Positions 49,421 to 61,987 of a DNA stretch of 64,000 bases are shown one piece after another. The stretch's first letter is position 1; the number at the start of each line of letters is the position of its first letter. The translations under genes and the position numbers were made by a program. The stretch lies in contig JAIVEN010000007.1 of the NCBI GenBank assembly GCA_026686845.1, positions 35,461,001-35,525,000 on the forward strand. Reading direction: 5' to 3'. A model generated the notes under the pieces. That model did no database searches. It saw nothing but the letters and a program-made list of their open reading frames with translations, and had not been told where the DNA came from. Source of the DNA: Adenanthera pavonina (taxonomy: Eukaryota > Streptophyta > Magnoliopsida > Fabales > Fabaceae).

Positions 49421-51508
49421 TTACCTTTTTTTTTTCTTGAGACTATATTTGTTACGAAGCCAATCCCCTCCACAAATGAGAAGTTCTATAGATTCTTCAT
49501 TCAATTTAGCATGATATTCATCAATCACCCTTCCTCCAGTACTAAATATAGACTCTGACGCCACAGTTGAGATAGGAACAGCTAGTATATCAGCAGCCAT
49601 CTTTGATAAAACTTTAAACTTTGAACTATTGTTCTTCCACCACTCTAAGGCAAAGAAAGATGAAGCAGAATCTGGAGAAGGGATATAAGGATCTTCCTTT
49701 AAATAAATTTCTAACTCTGATTTGGTAGGAGGTACTGAATGTCTTTGACGCACCATTGTTAACATTCGCTGCATTCCTTTATTATCTTTTTCTTGTGCAA
49801 GAACTTCTGAAGAGAGGGTGCCTTCAACATTCACTTCAACGACAGAGGATGAGTCTTCTTTAGACAAGTCCATATACTCGAGATATAAATCTTGTAATGC
49901 ATATTTGACCTTATTCACATTACGCTTGGCCTCACTTTCTAGTTTGTATATCAATGGGAAGCTTATTTCAACAGCATCTAATTTGGTCCTTGGATCTAAA
50001 ACACTTGCAATAGCCATCAACAAATTGCATTCCCCCCAATATTTGTCAAATTTTTCTTTCATAGGCATTGCCATTTCCCTCATGAACAAATCATCATCCT
50101 CAGCTGCATCATCAAGTATTTGTTTCACCCTATGAACTTCAGCAAGATATAAGTTGGAAGTGGGATATTCACTACCTGATATGACATGAGTGGTATCATT
50201 GAAAACTTCTAAAAGTCGACAGACCTTCTCAATCTTCTCCCAATCCTCAAATGATGGTGCATAATTATAATGTGGCTCTTTTTCATGAAAATCTGCAAAG
50301 GCATGCTTGAATTTCATGGCAATGGTCAACATCAAGAATGTGGAATTCCATCTAGTGGGACAATCAATTGTAAGTTTCCTTTCTTTCAAGCCCTTTAGCT
50401 CAACAACTTCACAAAAAGATTTCAATCATGAATCGGAGGCATTTATATACTTCACACTTTCACGAACATTGTGAATGATATCCTTAATCTTGCTAAGGCC
50501 ATCTTGCACTAATAAATTCAATATATGTGTACATTATGTAACATGAAATAGTTGTCCACCAAGTACCAACTTACTACTCAATGACAAGTTATCCTTCAAA
50601 TTCCTTAAGCACAAGTCATTATATGAAGCATTATCCACAGAAACTGAGAAAACTTTGTTTTCAATGGCCCATTTCTTCAAACATTTGAAAATTGCATTAG
50701 CTACATCCACTCCTCGCCTTGGTACAGGTACTTCGACAAAATTGAGAACTCTCTTTTGAAGACTCCAATTTGCATCAACAAAATGGCCAGCGATAACCAT
50801 ATATTCAGCTACTTGATGACTTGACCTCCACATATCTGTTGTAATACTAACCTTGCTCATACTCTTTAATGTATTTTTCAAGATTTTCTTCTCAACCTCA
50901 TATAATGCTAAACAATCACATCTTGCAGTTTTACGGGTGACTTTTCTAAACTTTGGATTTGCATATTCGAAGGCCCACATCCAAACTTGATCTTCTACAA
51001 TACTAAAAGGATGTTCATGCACCATGATGGCAGTAGCAATGATTTCTCTTATCTTCTCATTTGAATACTTCAAGCCAGGAACAATGAAAGGATTACTAGC
51101 TGAATCAATAGAGGGACGAAATGGGATGGTGGCTTGCTTTTTTTGCTAAGATACATGTAACCTCCTTTGTATGCAACTTTGTGAGTGCCGCCTAAGATGG
51201 CTGGTACTAGCTCCCTTCCCACCAGTAGCTAGTTTCTCTTTGCAATATAAGCACACAGCTTTCTTGAGACCATTAGAAAGTTCAATTTCCTCAAAATCTT
51301 TCCATACCTCTGAAGTTTTTCGCCTCTTCTTCGTGATAACAAAATCTTCATCACCCCTAGTATCTTCATGTTCAGTGGTTGTAAGAGTGTTAGTGTCATG
51401 ATGCTGACTTGAACTAGTTGGAACTTGCTCATTGTCATTGGTTTGCTCTTGAGTAGAGGATTCGATTGTGTTGTTGTTGCTTGCCATTAATAGACTTGGC
51501 CTACACAT
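49421..51508 (-). pseudogene. hAT transposase (BED zinc finger, RICESLEEPER-like), three in-frame stops
   Basis: One continuous minus-strand frame of 695 codons, starting MCRPSLLMASNN (or at the inner Met, 51487), contains all hAT parts. A BED zinc finger (SEVWKDFEEIEL, VCLYCKEKL, STSHLRRHSQSC) lies at about residues 65-116. The RNase H-like catalytic core follows, with VSITTDMW, VSVDNASYND and DCPTRWNSTFLML. The C-terminal dimerisation region (FFALEWWKNNSSKF, ISTVASESIFSTGGRVI) is at about 605-685. The frame is interrupted only by TAG at 51146, TAA at 50534 and TGA at 50426; there are no frameshifts. The last stop is explained by CGA to TGA. The element probably moved recently and is now unable to make full-length transposase. 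The product would bind the TIRs at 44985 and 52891. Confidence 0.88.
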
Positions 51509-52425
51509 ATAACATATATGCTTAATTAATAAATTAAAGACATATAATATATATATAAATTAAAAATAACATACCTGCTTTATAACATATATATATATAT
51601 AAATAACATGCAAGATATGGCAATTTGCAAGACATAGGCCTATTTACATAAGTTTTGCAAGTGGTTAGTAGGCTACACTTAGGCCAACTTTGTTATAGCC
51701 TACCCTGCTTAAGCCAAAGGCTGGCTTGGCCTAGCCCCATTTCACCCCATGCCACTTAGTTTTCCTACAATACTTTTCCACTCCCATGATCTACCCCCTT
51801 CGTGTTGCAAAAAGAATTATACATGGAATATTGAAATTCATATGACTTCTTCACTCACCAAGTATGTTATTTTCCATTCAATATTTACTGATCAACATCA
51901 TGGCTTCGTAAAGTAGCAAAATAAATTTTCACTTTCAGATTGATGTGGCAGAATTAACAGAATCAGTTAGAAATTCACAGATTTGTCCAATTACTGGATG
52001 CTTCAAACGCACGAAAGTAAATTTGGATACAGAGTAACTGGATGCTTCAAATGTCAAATTCATTTTGGATGTAGAGTTACGAGACAAACTGAGTAAGGTG
52101 AGAAAAGAGAAACTTACAGAATGCTTCAAAAGCACGAGAGAGATGAGATCGAAGGTTGAAGGTTCTCCAAACTTCTAAAGCTCGAACTCAGTAAGGTCCT
52201 CCAATGTCCGGTGGTGGAGCTTCGGAAGTGGAGAGATGAGAGAGAGATCGAAGGTTGAATATGCTGCGTCACTGCTAATCGAAGATGAGAGAGAGATCGA
52301 TGAGCGATGGGTTGAGAGGAATGGTGTTGCGTCACTGATGGGAAGCTCACACTAGCTTACGGCACTGGCTTCGGTATTAATGGAGGAAGGAGGTGTTGAT
52401 GGGAAGCTTGCTTGGGTTCCGAAAC

Positions 52426-52521
52426 CGATGAAGGAGGCGCCAGTGGAGGAAGCTTACTCAAGTTACTATTGAGCGATGAAGGAGGCGCCGGTGGGGGAAG
52501 CTTACTCAGGTTAGCGTTGAG
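52426..52521. repeat. Two tandem 48-bp units in the hAT 5' region
   Basis: Units 52426-52473 and 52474-52521 share CGATGAAGGAGGCGCC, GGAAGCTTACTCA and a GAG end. The region upstream (52200-52330) has related GAGAGATGAGAGAGAGATCG repeats. It may be the untranslated leader of the transposase. Confidence 0.7.
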
Positions 52522-52921
52522 CTTGAGACTTGAAACTTGAAAGCGATGAATAAAGGACAATGAACTTGCGAATCGAGAAAGTAAAGGCAGAGGGAGCAGG
52601 GTTGCAGGAGGCGGACTGAAAAAGATTATCATATTATAATAAATAAATTCAAATTATGTTATATAATATATTATATTTTAATATAAAATATAATATTAAA
52701 AAAATGTAAACAAGCCTGGCCTGATAGGTTTTAGGCCAGGTTTGTCTTAATCAGGCCAGGCCTATTTAACTAAATAGGCCTGAATTTTAGCTTGAATCTG
52801 GTCTATTTAGATAAATAGGCCAGGTCAGGCTAGATCTACTGTAGGTCAGGCCGTAGGCCCCTAATAGGGGTCCGACCTATTCTCACCCCTACTCACAACT
52901 TGTGTATTGTGTATGAGTGTA

Positions 52922-52970
52922 GTGAGAGTTTGAAAAGTCTTTTTTTTTGCCAGTGGGAGTTTGAAAATTC
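52922..52970. repeat. Micro-insertion with an 18-bp duplication
   Basis: GTGAGAGTTTGAAAAGTC (52922-52939) and GTGGGAGTTTGAAAATTC (52953-52970) match at 16 of 18 positions and flank nine T plus GCCA. This is the same insert type as in intron 11 of copy 1 (T14 GCCA). It lies just outside the hAT right end. Confidence 0.75.
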
Positions 52971-53839
52971 TTGAAATTGGAGTTGTGAGAATCGTACAGC
53001 AACTTTATAGAAATAATGTAATGTCCCACTTTACCGTTTTGCAAGGGAAAGCGCCTAGAACCGAAAGGGATGATGGTATGGCCGTATGGTTACAATTTCT
53101 ACATTCATGCATGCCGATGCCAACTTTATTCAGTTTCCAAATCATAGAAAAGAGTTGGTCCATTTACGTACAGACAGCTTATATCAATGAGTTATAACTT
53201 GACGTGGTTATTACGTGCATGTGTATCTGTATATATATATATATATATATTAATGTATTGATGACAGGTAAAAGCTTTGATGTATGTGGGTGAAATTATC
53301 ACGTGATGGTTTGTGCTGTGAAACTATGAAAGCACTCAAACGAAATATTAACTGGTTATCATTCAATGATTGATCATATAAGTGTGAGGAACTTTTATTT
53401 TTTAAACAAAAGTTTAATTATTAATTCTTGTATAGCAGCCAAATTTAATTGAAAAGAGTCTATAATTTATTTTTCATACTTTAAAAAAAATTAATTTTTA
53501 TTATCAATGAGAAGCTACTATAATATAATATATATATATATATACATATACTAAAAATTTGTGAAAAAAGCGAGACTCATTACAAGTTTTTTTCTTCTAC
53601 TCCTTTTTACTTCATTTGCTGATACTAAATTTTAATTTGAGAAATTATAGTTAGGTATCAAAATAATAAATTTATTATAAAATAGAATTTATTATTATTT
53701 ATTCATTTAATTTTATTATTTAATATTTTAAATTTTAACACGTTAAAATTTTATTTTATAATTAATTTACTGTAATTATTCCTGACCATCCCTCACCGTC
53801 ATTCCTAGAAAAATCCATTATTTGAAACTTCCTCACCCT
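52971..53839. other. Upstream intergenic region of copy 3, no gene seen
   Basis: AT-rich, with two TA/AT dinucleotide runs (about 53230 and 53530). No coding frame and no clear similarity to the upstream regions of copies 1 and 2. Confidence 0.5.
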
Positions 53840-53955
53840 CCTTCCCACCAATAAATCCTCCTTTCTCTAATTTCCATCTGCCCCTTGCTTCTATTTCGCG
53901 TCTGTTTCTTCATTGTAGACGCCTCTGACTCATCACCAACCTTGCTGGTGTTGGA
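53840..53955 (+). promoter_or_regulatory. Conserved leader / proximal promoter block of copy 3
   Basis: Matches copies 1 and 2: CCAATAAATCC, TCTAATTTCCATCTGCCCC, GACGCCTCTGACTCATCACC and CTTGCTGGTGTTGG. There is no ATG in the 75 bp before the start codon. Confidence 0.45.
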
Positions 53956-56900
53956 ATGGAGTTTGCCATCTCAACCTCCAAACTTGCCTCTGCTTTCTTC
54001 TTCGGATTTCTGCTTCTCTGTTTCTTCTCAGATCTTCCTTCAAATGCTCAGCTTATTCCTCAAGATGAAGGTGCCTTTTGTCATTACTGGCCCCTGCTCT
54101 TACATTCGAACTGGAGTTTTAAATAGATAGCATTAAAAAAGACAAAAATTGAAGGATGATTTTAACAGAAATGGTTTAATAGTGCAAGTTGGTTTAAAAA
54201 AAGTTCAAAACTTTTGCATCATTTGCCCCTGTTTTTAAATGTGTTTTTTACTTCCAGAACATGTACTTTCATTACTTTGTCTTTATATCTGGGCTTGGAT
54301 GGGCGTTTCTTGGTCCACTAGGATTCAAATTTTCTTCAATCTTCCCTTTCCATCTTGTTTTCCAGTCACTCCCGCAACTGGTTAACACCTAAACCTTATG
54401 TTTTTACCCAAAAAAAAAAAATCTCCTGAAGGTTCTGATCATCACTTGTGTACTATAGTTTGCTTGATATATATATATATATATAGTTTCTTCATTCATC
54501 CCTTCTAATGGCGGATTCCTCTCTGCTTTGACTTTGTTTTGCTTGGATTATTTCATTTTCTTTGGTTTTAACACAACTTTTGGGGTTCATACTGTTTTTC
54601 GATACGACGAACTATCAGGTATCTGGTATCAAAATTAAATACATAAAACGCATTAATAATGTGTATAAATAGTTATAATTTAAATCAGTGAGAGATCATC
54701 TAAGCAATAATATTCTAAATGCGTAAAGTATACTATTTTGTGAGTGAACAGGTTGCAAGATATTTGATAATTGTGTGTGGACCACGATGGCCAACATATA
54801 TAGTTTAAAAAAATTATTATTATTATTAACGTTGATATGTGTTTGTCATAACAATTATGTGAATGTCAAAACCATTTCTTCCTTTTCTGTTTTTTTTTTT
54901 TTAATTTTTCTTTTCAGGTTTTGAAAGTGGGATTGCGTTGCCTTAGTTTTATCCCCACCTAACACGAGAGAAAGTTTTCCATGTTGAATCCATGGACTTG
55001 AGGATAGTAAAATAGTTAAGTTCAACTTGCTGAAAATAGCTCTAATTGACCTTAACCTTTGCCTTGGGATAAAATTATTCTTTCACTTCTAAAAACTTCA
55101 ATTGTTTTGTAGTTTAAAATCTATGATTCAATTTTTATAAGATTTTTTTAATATAGTTCTCACTCTTAAGTTTTTTTTAATTAAGCGTCCCTGATAGTAA
55201 TTAAAATAAAAATGAAGTAATAGATCATTATGGAGGGTTTAAATTTTTGTGGGTTGATCAAGTTGCTTGAGAATATTAAGATAGGGAAGAGTTTTTCATG
55301 TTTGCATAAAAAGTTGCATTTTTTTTCTTTCATAACAAAAAGTTGGATTTTTGTTAGGTCACGTTGTGACATTGCCCCCATTGCATGACTTGGTCAGACT
55401 AAATAGGATTTTAAGCTTCAATTTTTTTTATTTGAATTCGTTTCCTGTTATATAGGATCTAGGGAACTAATTGAACAAACATGAAATGAATATCAGTACA
55501 TAAATGGAGCTAATTGATGTGTGTGTTGGTGTGTTTGTGATACAGTGAAGGCTCTACAAGTAATTTCTGATAAACTCACAAATGTGAATTGGAAGGTCAC
55601 ACAGAGATCTTGTGTTAGTGGAGATGGATTCAATAACCACTATATCTCGTTTCAAGTCACCAGAAATGTCACTTGCAATTGCACTTTCCAAAATGGCACT
55701 GTTTGCCATGTCACTAATATGTATGCCTTCTGCTTTCCTTAATATATCCTTATTGTTATCAGTTATTGAATGAATTATGTTCTTTTAATAAAATAGTTAA
55801 TAGTATAGTCTCAATCGTCATTTATTATTTAGACAATATTGTGCTAAAAGTTAAAATATTTTATAAATTTAAGAATGCAATATTGATCATCTTAAAATTA
55901 AGAATACCAAGTTAAACATACAAAATTTTATGAAGAAAACATATTTATAAGTTAATTATATAAGCTAAACATATTAAACAGTTTCATTGCTTCATACAAC
56001 ACACAACGAAACGTACGCGTTTAATTATTCAAAAACAAGTAAATTATATCAATGAAATGAGCAAACTAGCTTTTTTTTTAATGAATAATTTGAACAAAAT
56101 AAACATTTTCTCCATCATAGATGAAACTTCTTTAAATTATATATATGCATATATATATAATGATTACTGTTTAGTGATCCAACTATATCTGTTGTTAATA
56201 GTCTGTTGAAAAGCCAGAATATATCAGGAGAAATACCGACAGAATTTGGAGATCTCACCCAATTGACTGAGCTGTAAGTGATTATACCCTTTTTTTTTTC
56301 CTTATATACATTCATAATCATTGTGAAATGCATCAAAATTGGCCAAAGAATGATATAAAGTTACTATATTGAACAGTGATTTCGCTCTCAACTATCTCAA
56401 TGGCACAATTCCAACGTTTTTTAAGCGCATTCCTCTTGTCAAGCTGTAAGTTTAAGTTATCATCTTGTGTGGTATATTATTTGCTATGTATGTGTCTTTT
56501 GAAACTGAAATCAATCTGGTATATTTGCTTCAGGTCCCTTTTGGGGAATCGAATCAGTGGTTCAATTCCCGCAGAATTCGATGAAATTGCCAGTCTGCAA
56601 GAGCTGTAAGTTTTGAAGCCAAAGCCAATATCATTTTGAAATGGAAAAGATGGTTGATACTGGCACTAAATAAGTTTGTATGAATGTTTACAGGATCCTA
56701 GAAGATAATCAGCTTGGAGGACCTCTTCCTCAGAGTCTTGGGAATTTGAGCAACTTGCGGAGATTGTAAACTGCCCTTTGTTCTTTTAGCAAGTTTCATC
56801 TGTGGCTTTCCCCCTGATAAAGCAACCTGTTAATCCATTTCAATTTCTAATTTTTTCATTCTCTTTTACCGCCATTTTATTTTGGGGCTTCATAATGTGT

Positions 56901-59900
56901 GTGTGTCATTTCATGTTGCTTTTCCAATACTTCATTTTTGGTTGGTATGAAACTGCAGACTTCTTTCTGCAAATAATTTTATAGGGGCAATACCAGAAAC
57001 ATTTGGAAATCTCAAGAATCTTACTGATTTGTGAGTGATATCATGTGTTGCAACTGTTCTATTTGTTGTTGTTGTCGTTTTTATATATTTGGTTAGGTCT
57101 TTAATAAATATTGAGATCACTTCTACTACTTTCTGCAGTAGGATAGATGGGAGCGCCTTATCAGGGAAGATACCAAGTTTTATTGGGAATTGGACCAACA
57201 TAACTATTCTGTGAGTATACTTTCATTAAGACGTTACTTGTTGTTGAAGAAACTAAATTTATGTTATGTTCACTTTTTGTTTTTAAAGAGAACTTTTCAT
57301 TTTTCTAGGAACATGCAGGGCACAGGCATGGACGGCCCAATTCCTCCCACCATATCCAAGTTGAAAAATTTGGTAGAATTGTGGGTGCTCATTTTTCCTT
57401 CTAAGCATATACACTATAAAATTCTTTTGGAATTTAATCTTCAACCAAGGATTATTTTCATTTTATTGAGGAGAGATTTTTATTTTAGGAGAATATCTGA
57501 CTTGAATGGAAATGCAACCGTGAAATTTCCGGATCTGAAGGATTTGAAGAGTTTGCAACGATTGTGAGTTGAAAACTTTTCTTCCATTATGCCGAGAGCT
57601 ATATCATTTACTTGGGTTTCGCATGAAGTGGCTTATATCCTTCTTTCTATGACTTCAGGATATTGAGAAATTGCTTAATTAGTGGTCCTATTCTGAATTT
57701 CTTTGACGTGATGACAAACCTAAAGACTCTGTAAGTTGTATCATATGGGTATTTCATTGGTAAAAGATTGTTGAAATTTTCTTTTCTCTTGGATTTTATT
57801 AGTTTTCTACCACCATTTCCTGCACATTATGGTATTCTGGGTTTTTCAAGCTGGCTAAATGATTATTGGTTATGGTTTACTGATTTGTGTCTTAACTATT
57901 TCATTTTCTTTCAGAGACCTGAGCTTTAATAGGTTGAATGGTTCAATCCCTGATTCATTTCAAGACTTGAAGTTTAATCACATGTAAGTGAACATTTCCA
58001 ATTGTTATAATGACAGTGAAATAATAACTAATGTGAATATTCTGTCAATAACAATTTCTTGAAAGTTGATTTCTCTGTCTTCATTGGTTATAACTTTATG
58101 GAACCATCAAGAGACTGATATTAGTTATGGATGCAGGTTCCTAACAAACAATTCTCTGAGCGGAACAATTCCAGGATGGATGCTAGAGATCAAACAGCAT
58201 ATGTTAGCTTATTTCCTTTATATTTTTCTATTTGTTAGGCCTAGAGTCACCTCTTATTCAACTATAATGATATTAGTGAAGAAACTAAACTTTTAATCTC
58301 ATCATTTTTTTATTTCAGTGATTTATCTTATAACAATTTTATTGATGTTTCTACAACTAGTTGCCAGTTCTCAGATGTGTAAGCTTCTCTTTGTTTCTTA
58401 ATTATATGAGCACTTCAAACTCACCTGTGTTAATGCTTGATACTGATTACTTTCTATAATTAATGGATAGGAACTTGGTTTCTAGTCTCTCATCTTCAGC
58501 AAGCAATTCGTAAGTCCTTTCATATGGAGTTCCTATTTTAAATGTTTAGTTTCATGTATCTATCGCTTTGAATCATCTAATGAAATAAACTATTCATCTT
58601 GCAGACTCTTGTGTCTGAAGAAGGGCCTACCTTGTGATGGAAAACCTCAATGTGAGTTGAGACTCAGGACAACAATCATGTTTTCATGGACCTTAAAAAT
58701 TTTGTTATGGTAATCCCTTCCCGTTAACATGTGATAATGTCATTACTACGTAGATTATTCGTTGTTTATAAATTGTGGAGGACCCAAGATAAAATTTGAG
58801 GGGCATGAGTATGAAGAAGATATCCACCGAGAAGGCATTTCGTACTTTTATCAAAAAAGCAATAATTGGGCTTATAGCAGCACAGGAGCATATATGAATA
58901 ATGACAATGCTGATTTTGTAGCGACTTCGTTGAATGTTAATGGCTCAGAGTACTATCAAACAGCTCGCCTTAGCCCTTTATCACTTAAGTACTATGGTCT
59001 ATGTATGTTGAAGGGTAATTATAAAGTAAAGCTCCATTTTGCTGAGATAATGTATTCTGATGACCAGACATATAGCAGCCTTGGTGTGCGCATATTCGAT
59101 GTTTCAATTCAAGTGAGTGACAAAGAAACATACTTTGTTAGATTGTTTCAATTGCTTCATACATCTTTATCAGACGTTGTGTCTAGTTTTAGAAAAAAAC
59201 AAAAGTTTTGAAGCTAAGGATTTCGTAATGCATTTTTGAAGGGTTTTAAATACTTGGAAGATTTTAACATAGTGAAGGAGGCCGGTGGAGTTGGTAAGAG
59301 CATCACTAAGGAATTCGATGTTGATGTGAATGATACCACTTTGGAGATCCATTTATACTGGGCTGGGAAAGGAACTACTATGGTTCCTAGTTTAGGTGTA
59401 TATGGACCCCTAATATCTGCTGTCACTGTAACCCCAAGTAAGAATTATTCACATTATTAACTTCTTATTTTCTGATAAACTACCTTAATGTCATGTACTA
59501 GAAGCATTTATTCTTGGTGGTAGACTTCAAAGTTCCTTCAAAAGGGTTGTCTGCTCGAGCTATCATTGGAATTGTGGTTGGATCATGTGTTTTCCTCGTA
59601 CTAGTACTCATTATTCTCCGAAAGAAGGGTTTCCTTGGTGGAAGGGATCCAAAAGACAGAGGTAATATTGGAGTCCAAAATAAACTATTTTTGGCTCTCA
59701 TAATTTAGGTTTTGCTAATAAAAAGGTTAACTTTGCTTGCGGTCAAGAAAGTGGATGAATATAATTTAAAGAATCGCATATCTTCAAAGAGATTGAAAGG
59801 TGATAATTTCTTAACATGTAGTTTTGGTTTCTTCGTCCAGGCCAAATTAAAACAATGTTGTGTTAATTTTGGCACTCCCATTGCCTTTCTTTCTTCTTTC

Positions 59901-61606
59901 ATTTGCTTACACTTATTCCCCTTTTGGTGTTGCAGAACTTTTAGATCTTAAGACAGGTTATTTTTCTCTAAGGCAGATTGAAACAGCCACCAATAACTTC
60001 GACCCAACAAATAAGATAGGAGAAGGAGGCTTCGGGCCTGTGTATAAGGTAACATGAGATTCTGAAATATTAGAGCATGCTACTTATCCATATGATGCTG
60101 CTTTAGATTGCTTTGTGATAGGGTGTGCTGTCAGACGGTGTTGTCATTGCTGTTAAACAGCTCTCTTCCAAGTCAAAGCAAGGAAACCGTGAATTTGTTA
60201 ATGAAATAGGAATGATATCTGCTTTGCAACATCCAAATCTTGTGAAGCTTTATGGCTGTTGCATCGAAGGAAATCAATTGCTGCTTATATATGAATACAT
60301 GGAAAACAATAGTCTTGCTCGAGCACTTTTTGGTAAATGCATCATGGACATCTTGTATGTGTAAATTCCCACTTCCGAATTGCAATGTAACTAGAGGACA
60401 TTTTCTTTTCCCTTCATTTTCTTAACTTTTAGGCCATGAAGAACGAAGGATACACTTGGATTGGTCCACAAGAGCGAAGATTTGTCAGGGGATAGCAAGG
60501 GGATTAGCTTATCTTCATGAGGAATCAAGGTTGAAAATAGTACATAGGGACATTAAGGCAACAAATATCTTACTTGATAAGGATCTGAATGCCAAAATCT
60601 CCGACTTTGGTTTAGCAAAGCTCGATGAAGAGGAGAATTCCCATATCAACACACGAATAGCTGGAACAATGTATGTATTACGCCATATTAAATTCTATAC
60701 TTGATTGAAATTATCAGCATGTTTATCTTTAGCATGCATTGGCTTGATCTATGATATATGATCTGTCTATTGCATGAAACCATACTCATTTAAATGATCA
60801 TGGAAACATCAATATTTCATATTTGTTTATGAAAACCATTGACTTGATGGTTTTGTCTATTAACTTTTCAGTGGTTATATGGCTCCTGAATATGCAATGA
60901 GAGGTTATTTGACTGACAAAGCAGATGTTTATAGTTTTGGAGTTGTTGCTTTGGAGATTGTTAGTGGAAAAAGCAACACAAATTATAGGCCAAGAGATGA
61001 GTTTGTTTATCTTCTTGATTGGGTAAATTAAATTTTTCTGTGGCTTTTTAAATTTCTAATAAGTGAAGTATTGCTCGAGCATTTAGGTACATATCAAATG
61101 TGGCACAAGGTTAACTTATAAGAGCAAAAAGTTGGTGTTACACTTCAGTTTCTTTCTCTTTTTTCGTGTTTCTGGTTAAATTTTAAACGATACATCTTTG
61201 CATGCCATTGAAGGCCTATGTTCTCCACGAGCAAGGAAATCTGCTGGAACTGGTGGATACACATCTTGGCTCAAGCTACTCCCAAGATGAGGCCATGAGA
61301 ATGCTGAATTTGGCTCTCTTGTGCACCAACCCATCTCCCACCCTCAGACCATCCATGTCATCTGTAGTGAGCATGCTTGAAGGAAAAACTCCAATCCAAG
61401 CACCAATAATCAAGCGCAGAGATTCAAGCCAGGGTCAGGATGCAAGGTTCAAAGCCTTTGAGATGCTATCACATGATAGCCAGACATCTGCTGTCTCTCA
61501 AGGAAGTATGGAGCAAGGAGGCAAATCAATGGATGGGCCATGGATAGACTCATCAGTATCTCTTTCAAGTAGAGATGATTATTCTTCATCCAATAAGCTT
61601 CTTTGA
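53956..61606 (+). CDS. LRR-malectin receptor-like Ser/Thr kinase, LRR-VIII-2 family, copy 3 (24 exons, 1005 aa)
   Basis: Exons: 53956-54070, 55546-55720, 56202-56273, 56377-56445, 56534-56605, 56694-56765, 56959-57030, 57139-57210, 57309-57380, 57489-57563, 57659-57730, 57915-57983, 58137-58202, 58319-58378, 58471-58509, 58605-58651, 58754-59112, 59242-59437, 59524-59661, 59936-60048, 60122-60332, 60433-60670, 60872-61022, 61214-61606 (stop). The frame is open over 3018 nt. The start MEFAISTSKLASAFFFGFLL is a signal peptide. LRR exons have the same sizes as in copies 1 and 2. The malectin exon is 6 nt shorter (VATSLNVNG replaces VATNMFSLNING, partly offset by one extra residue upstream). The membrane helix contains IVGSCV-type residues and ends before an RKKG stop-transfer. 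The kinase has GEGGFG, Lys687, HRD Asp785 and DFG Asp803. It is intact and probably active. It is closest to copy 2 in most exons and in the 3' flank, but the activation-segment DNA is closer to copy 1. Confidence 0.94.
55308..55352. repeat. Micro-insertion in intron 1 of copy 3 (16-bp duplication, empty site known)
   Basis: AAAAAGTTGCATTTTT (55308-55323) and AAAAAGTTGGATTTTT (55337-55352) flank TTTCTTTCATAAC. The homologous intron of copy 2 (around 31597-31613) has only one copy of the target, GCATAAAAAAGTTGGATTTT. Confidence 0.7.
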
Positions 61607-61987
61607 GGTTAACATTATGTATGATAAGTTCATCAGTGAGGAAGAAAACTTGAATGCGTTTTCAATCCTTTTGTAATGGAGTAAACTTGTTTGGTAGATA
61701 GAATGATAGGACAATACAATGTCAAAGTGAGAGCCTTGAAGTGATGTACCAAGTTCTCGAGTGTAAAGAAGATTGTTCATTTACCAGAGGTAATTTGTGG
61801 TTTAATGTCATTTCATGTGTTTATCATACCTAGATGGTAATCAATTTCGGTCTTTAGCTCCACCTGGCTGTTTTATTTTGCACTCACTGATACTATGAAC
61901 ATTGCATTTTTCAAGGTATTGGGATTCATGCTAATTTCTGTATTTGTAATTTTTTATTCTTTTTTATTCTTTTGTTTTTTTTTTTTT
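61607..61987 (+). other. 3' flank/UTR of copy 3
   Basis: Alignable with 37909-38271 downstream of copy 2, ending in a T-rich tract (61974-61987) that is the poly(A) end of the adjoining minus-strand L1 remnant. Confidence 0.5.

Larger units (their letters stand above)
44985..52891 (-). mobile_element. 7.9-kb hAT transposon (about 4.7 kb without the nested element)
   Basis: The left end TAGGGGTGGGAATAGGTCAG and the right end (reverse complement TAGGGGTGAGAATAGGTCGG) are terminal inverted repeats. They are flanked by CTCACAAG (44977-44984) and CTCACAAC (52892-52899), a 7/8 target duplication. Both subterminal regions are rich in AATAGGCC/GGCCTATTT words, as usual for hAT. The minus-strand transposase frame lies at 49421-51508. 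A 3.2-kb LTR-like element is inserted at 45960-49181. The length after subtracting the insert is normal for an autonomous hAT element. Confidence 0.88.

Noticed and set aside
49818..50135. 105-residue plus-strand frame
   Set aside because: It is antisense to the hAT transposase frame and has no homology of its own.
52357..52632. 91-residue minus-strand frame rich in Pro/Ser/Leu upstream of the transposase
   Set aside because: It overlaps the 48-bp tandem repeats in the hAT 5' region. Low complexity, no domain. More likely an untranslated leader.
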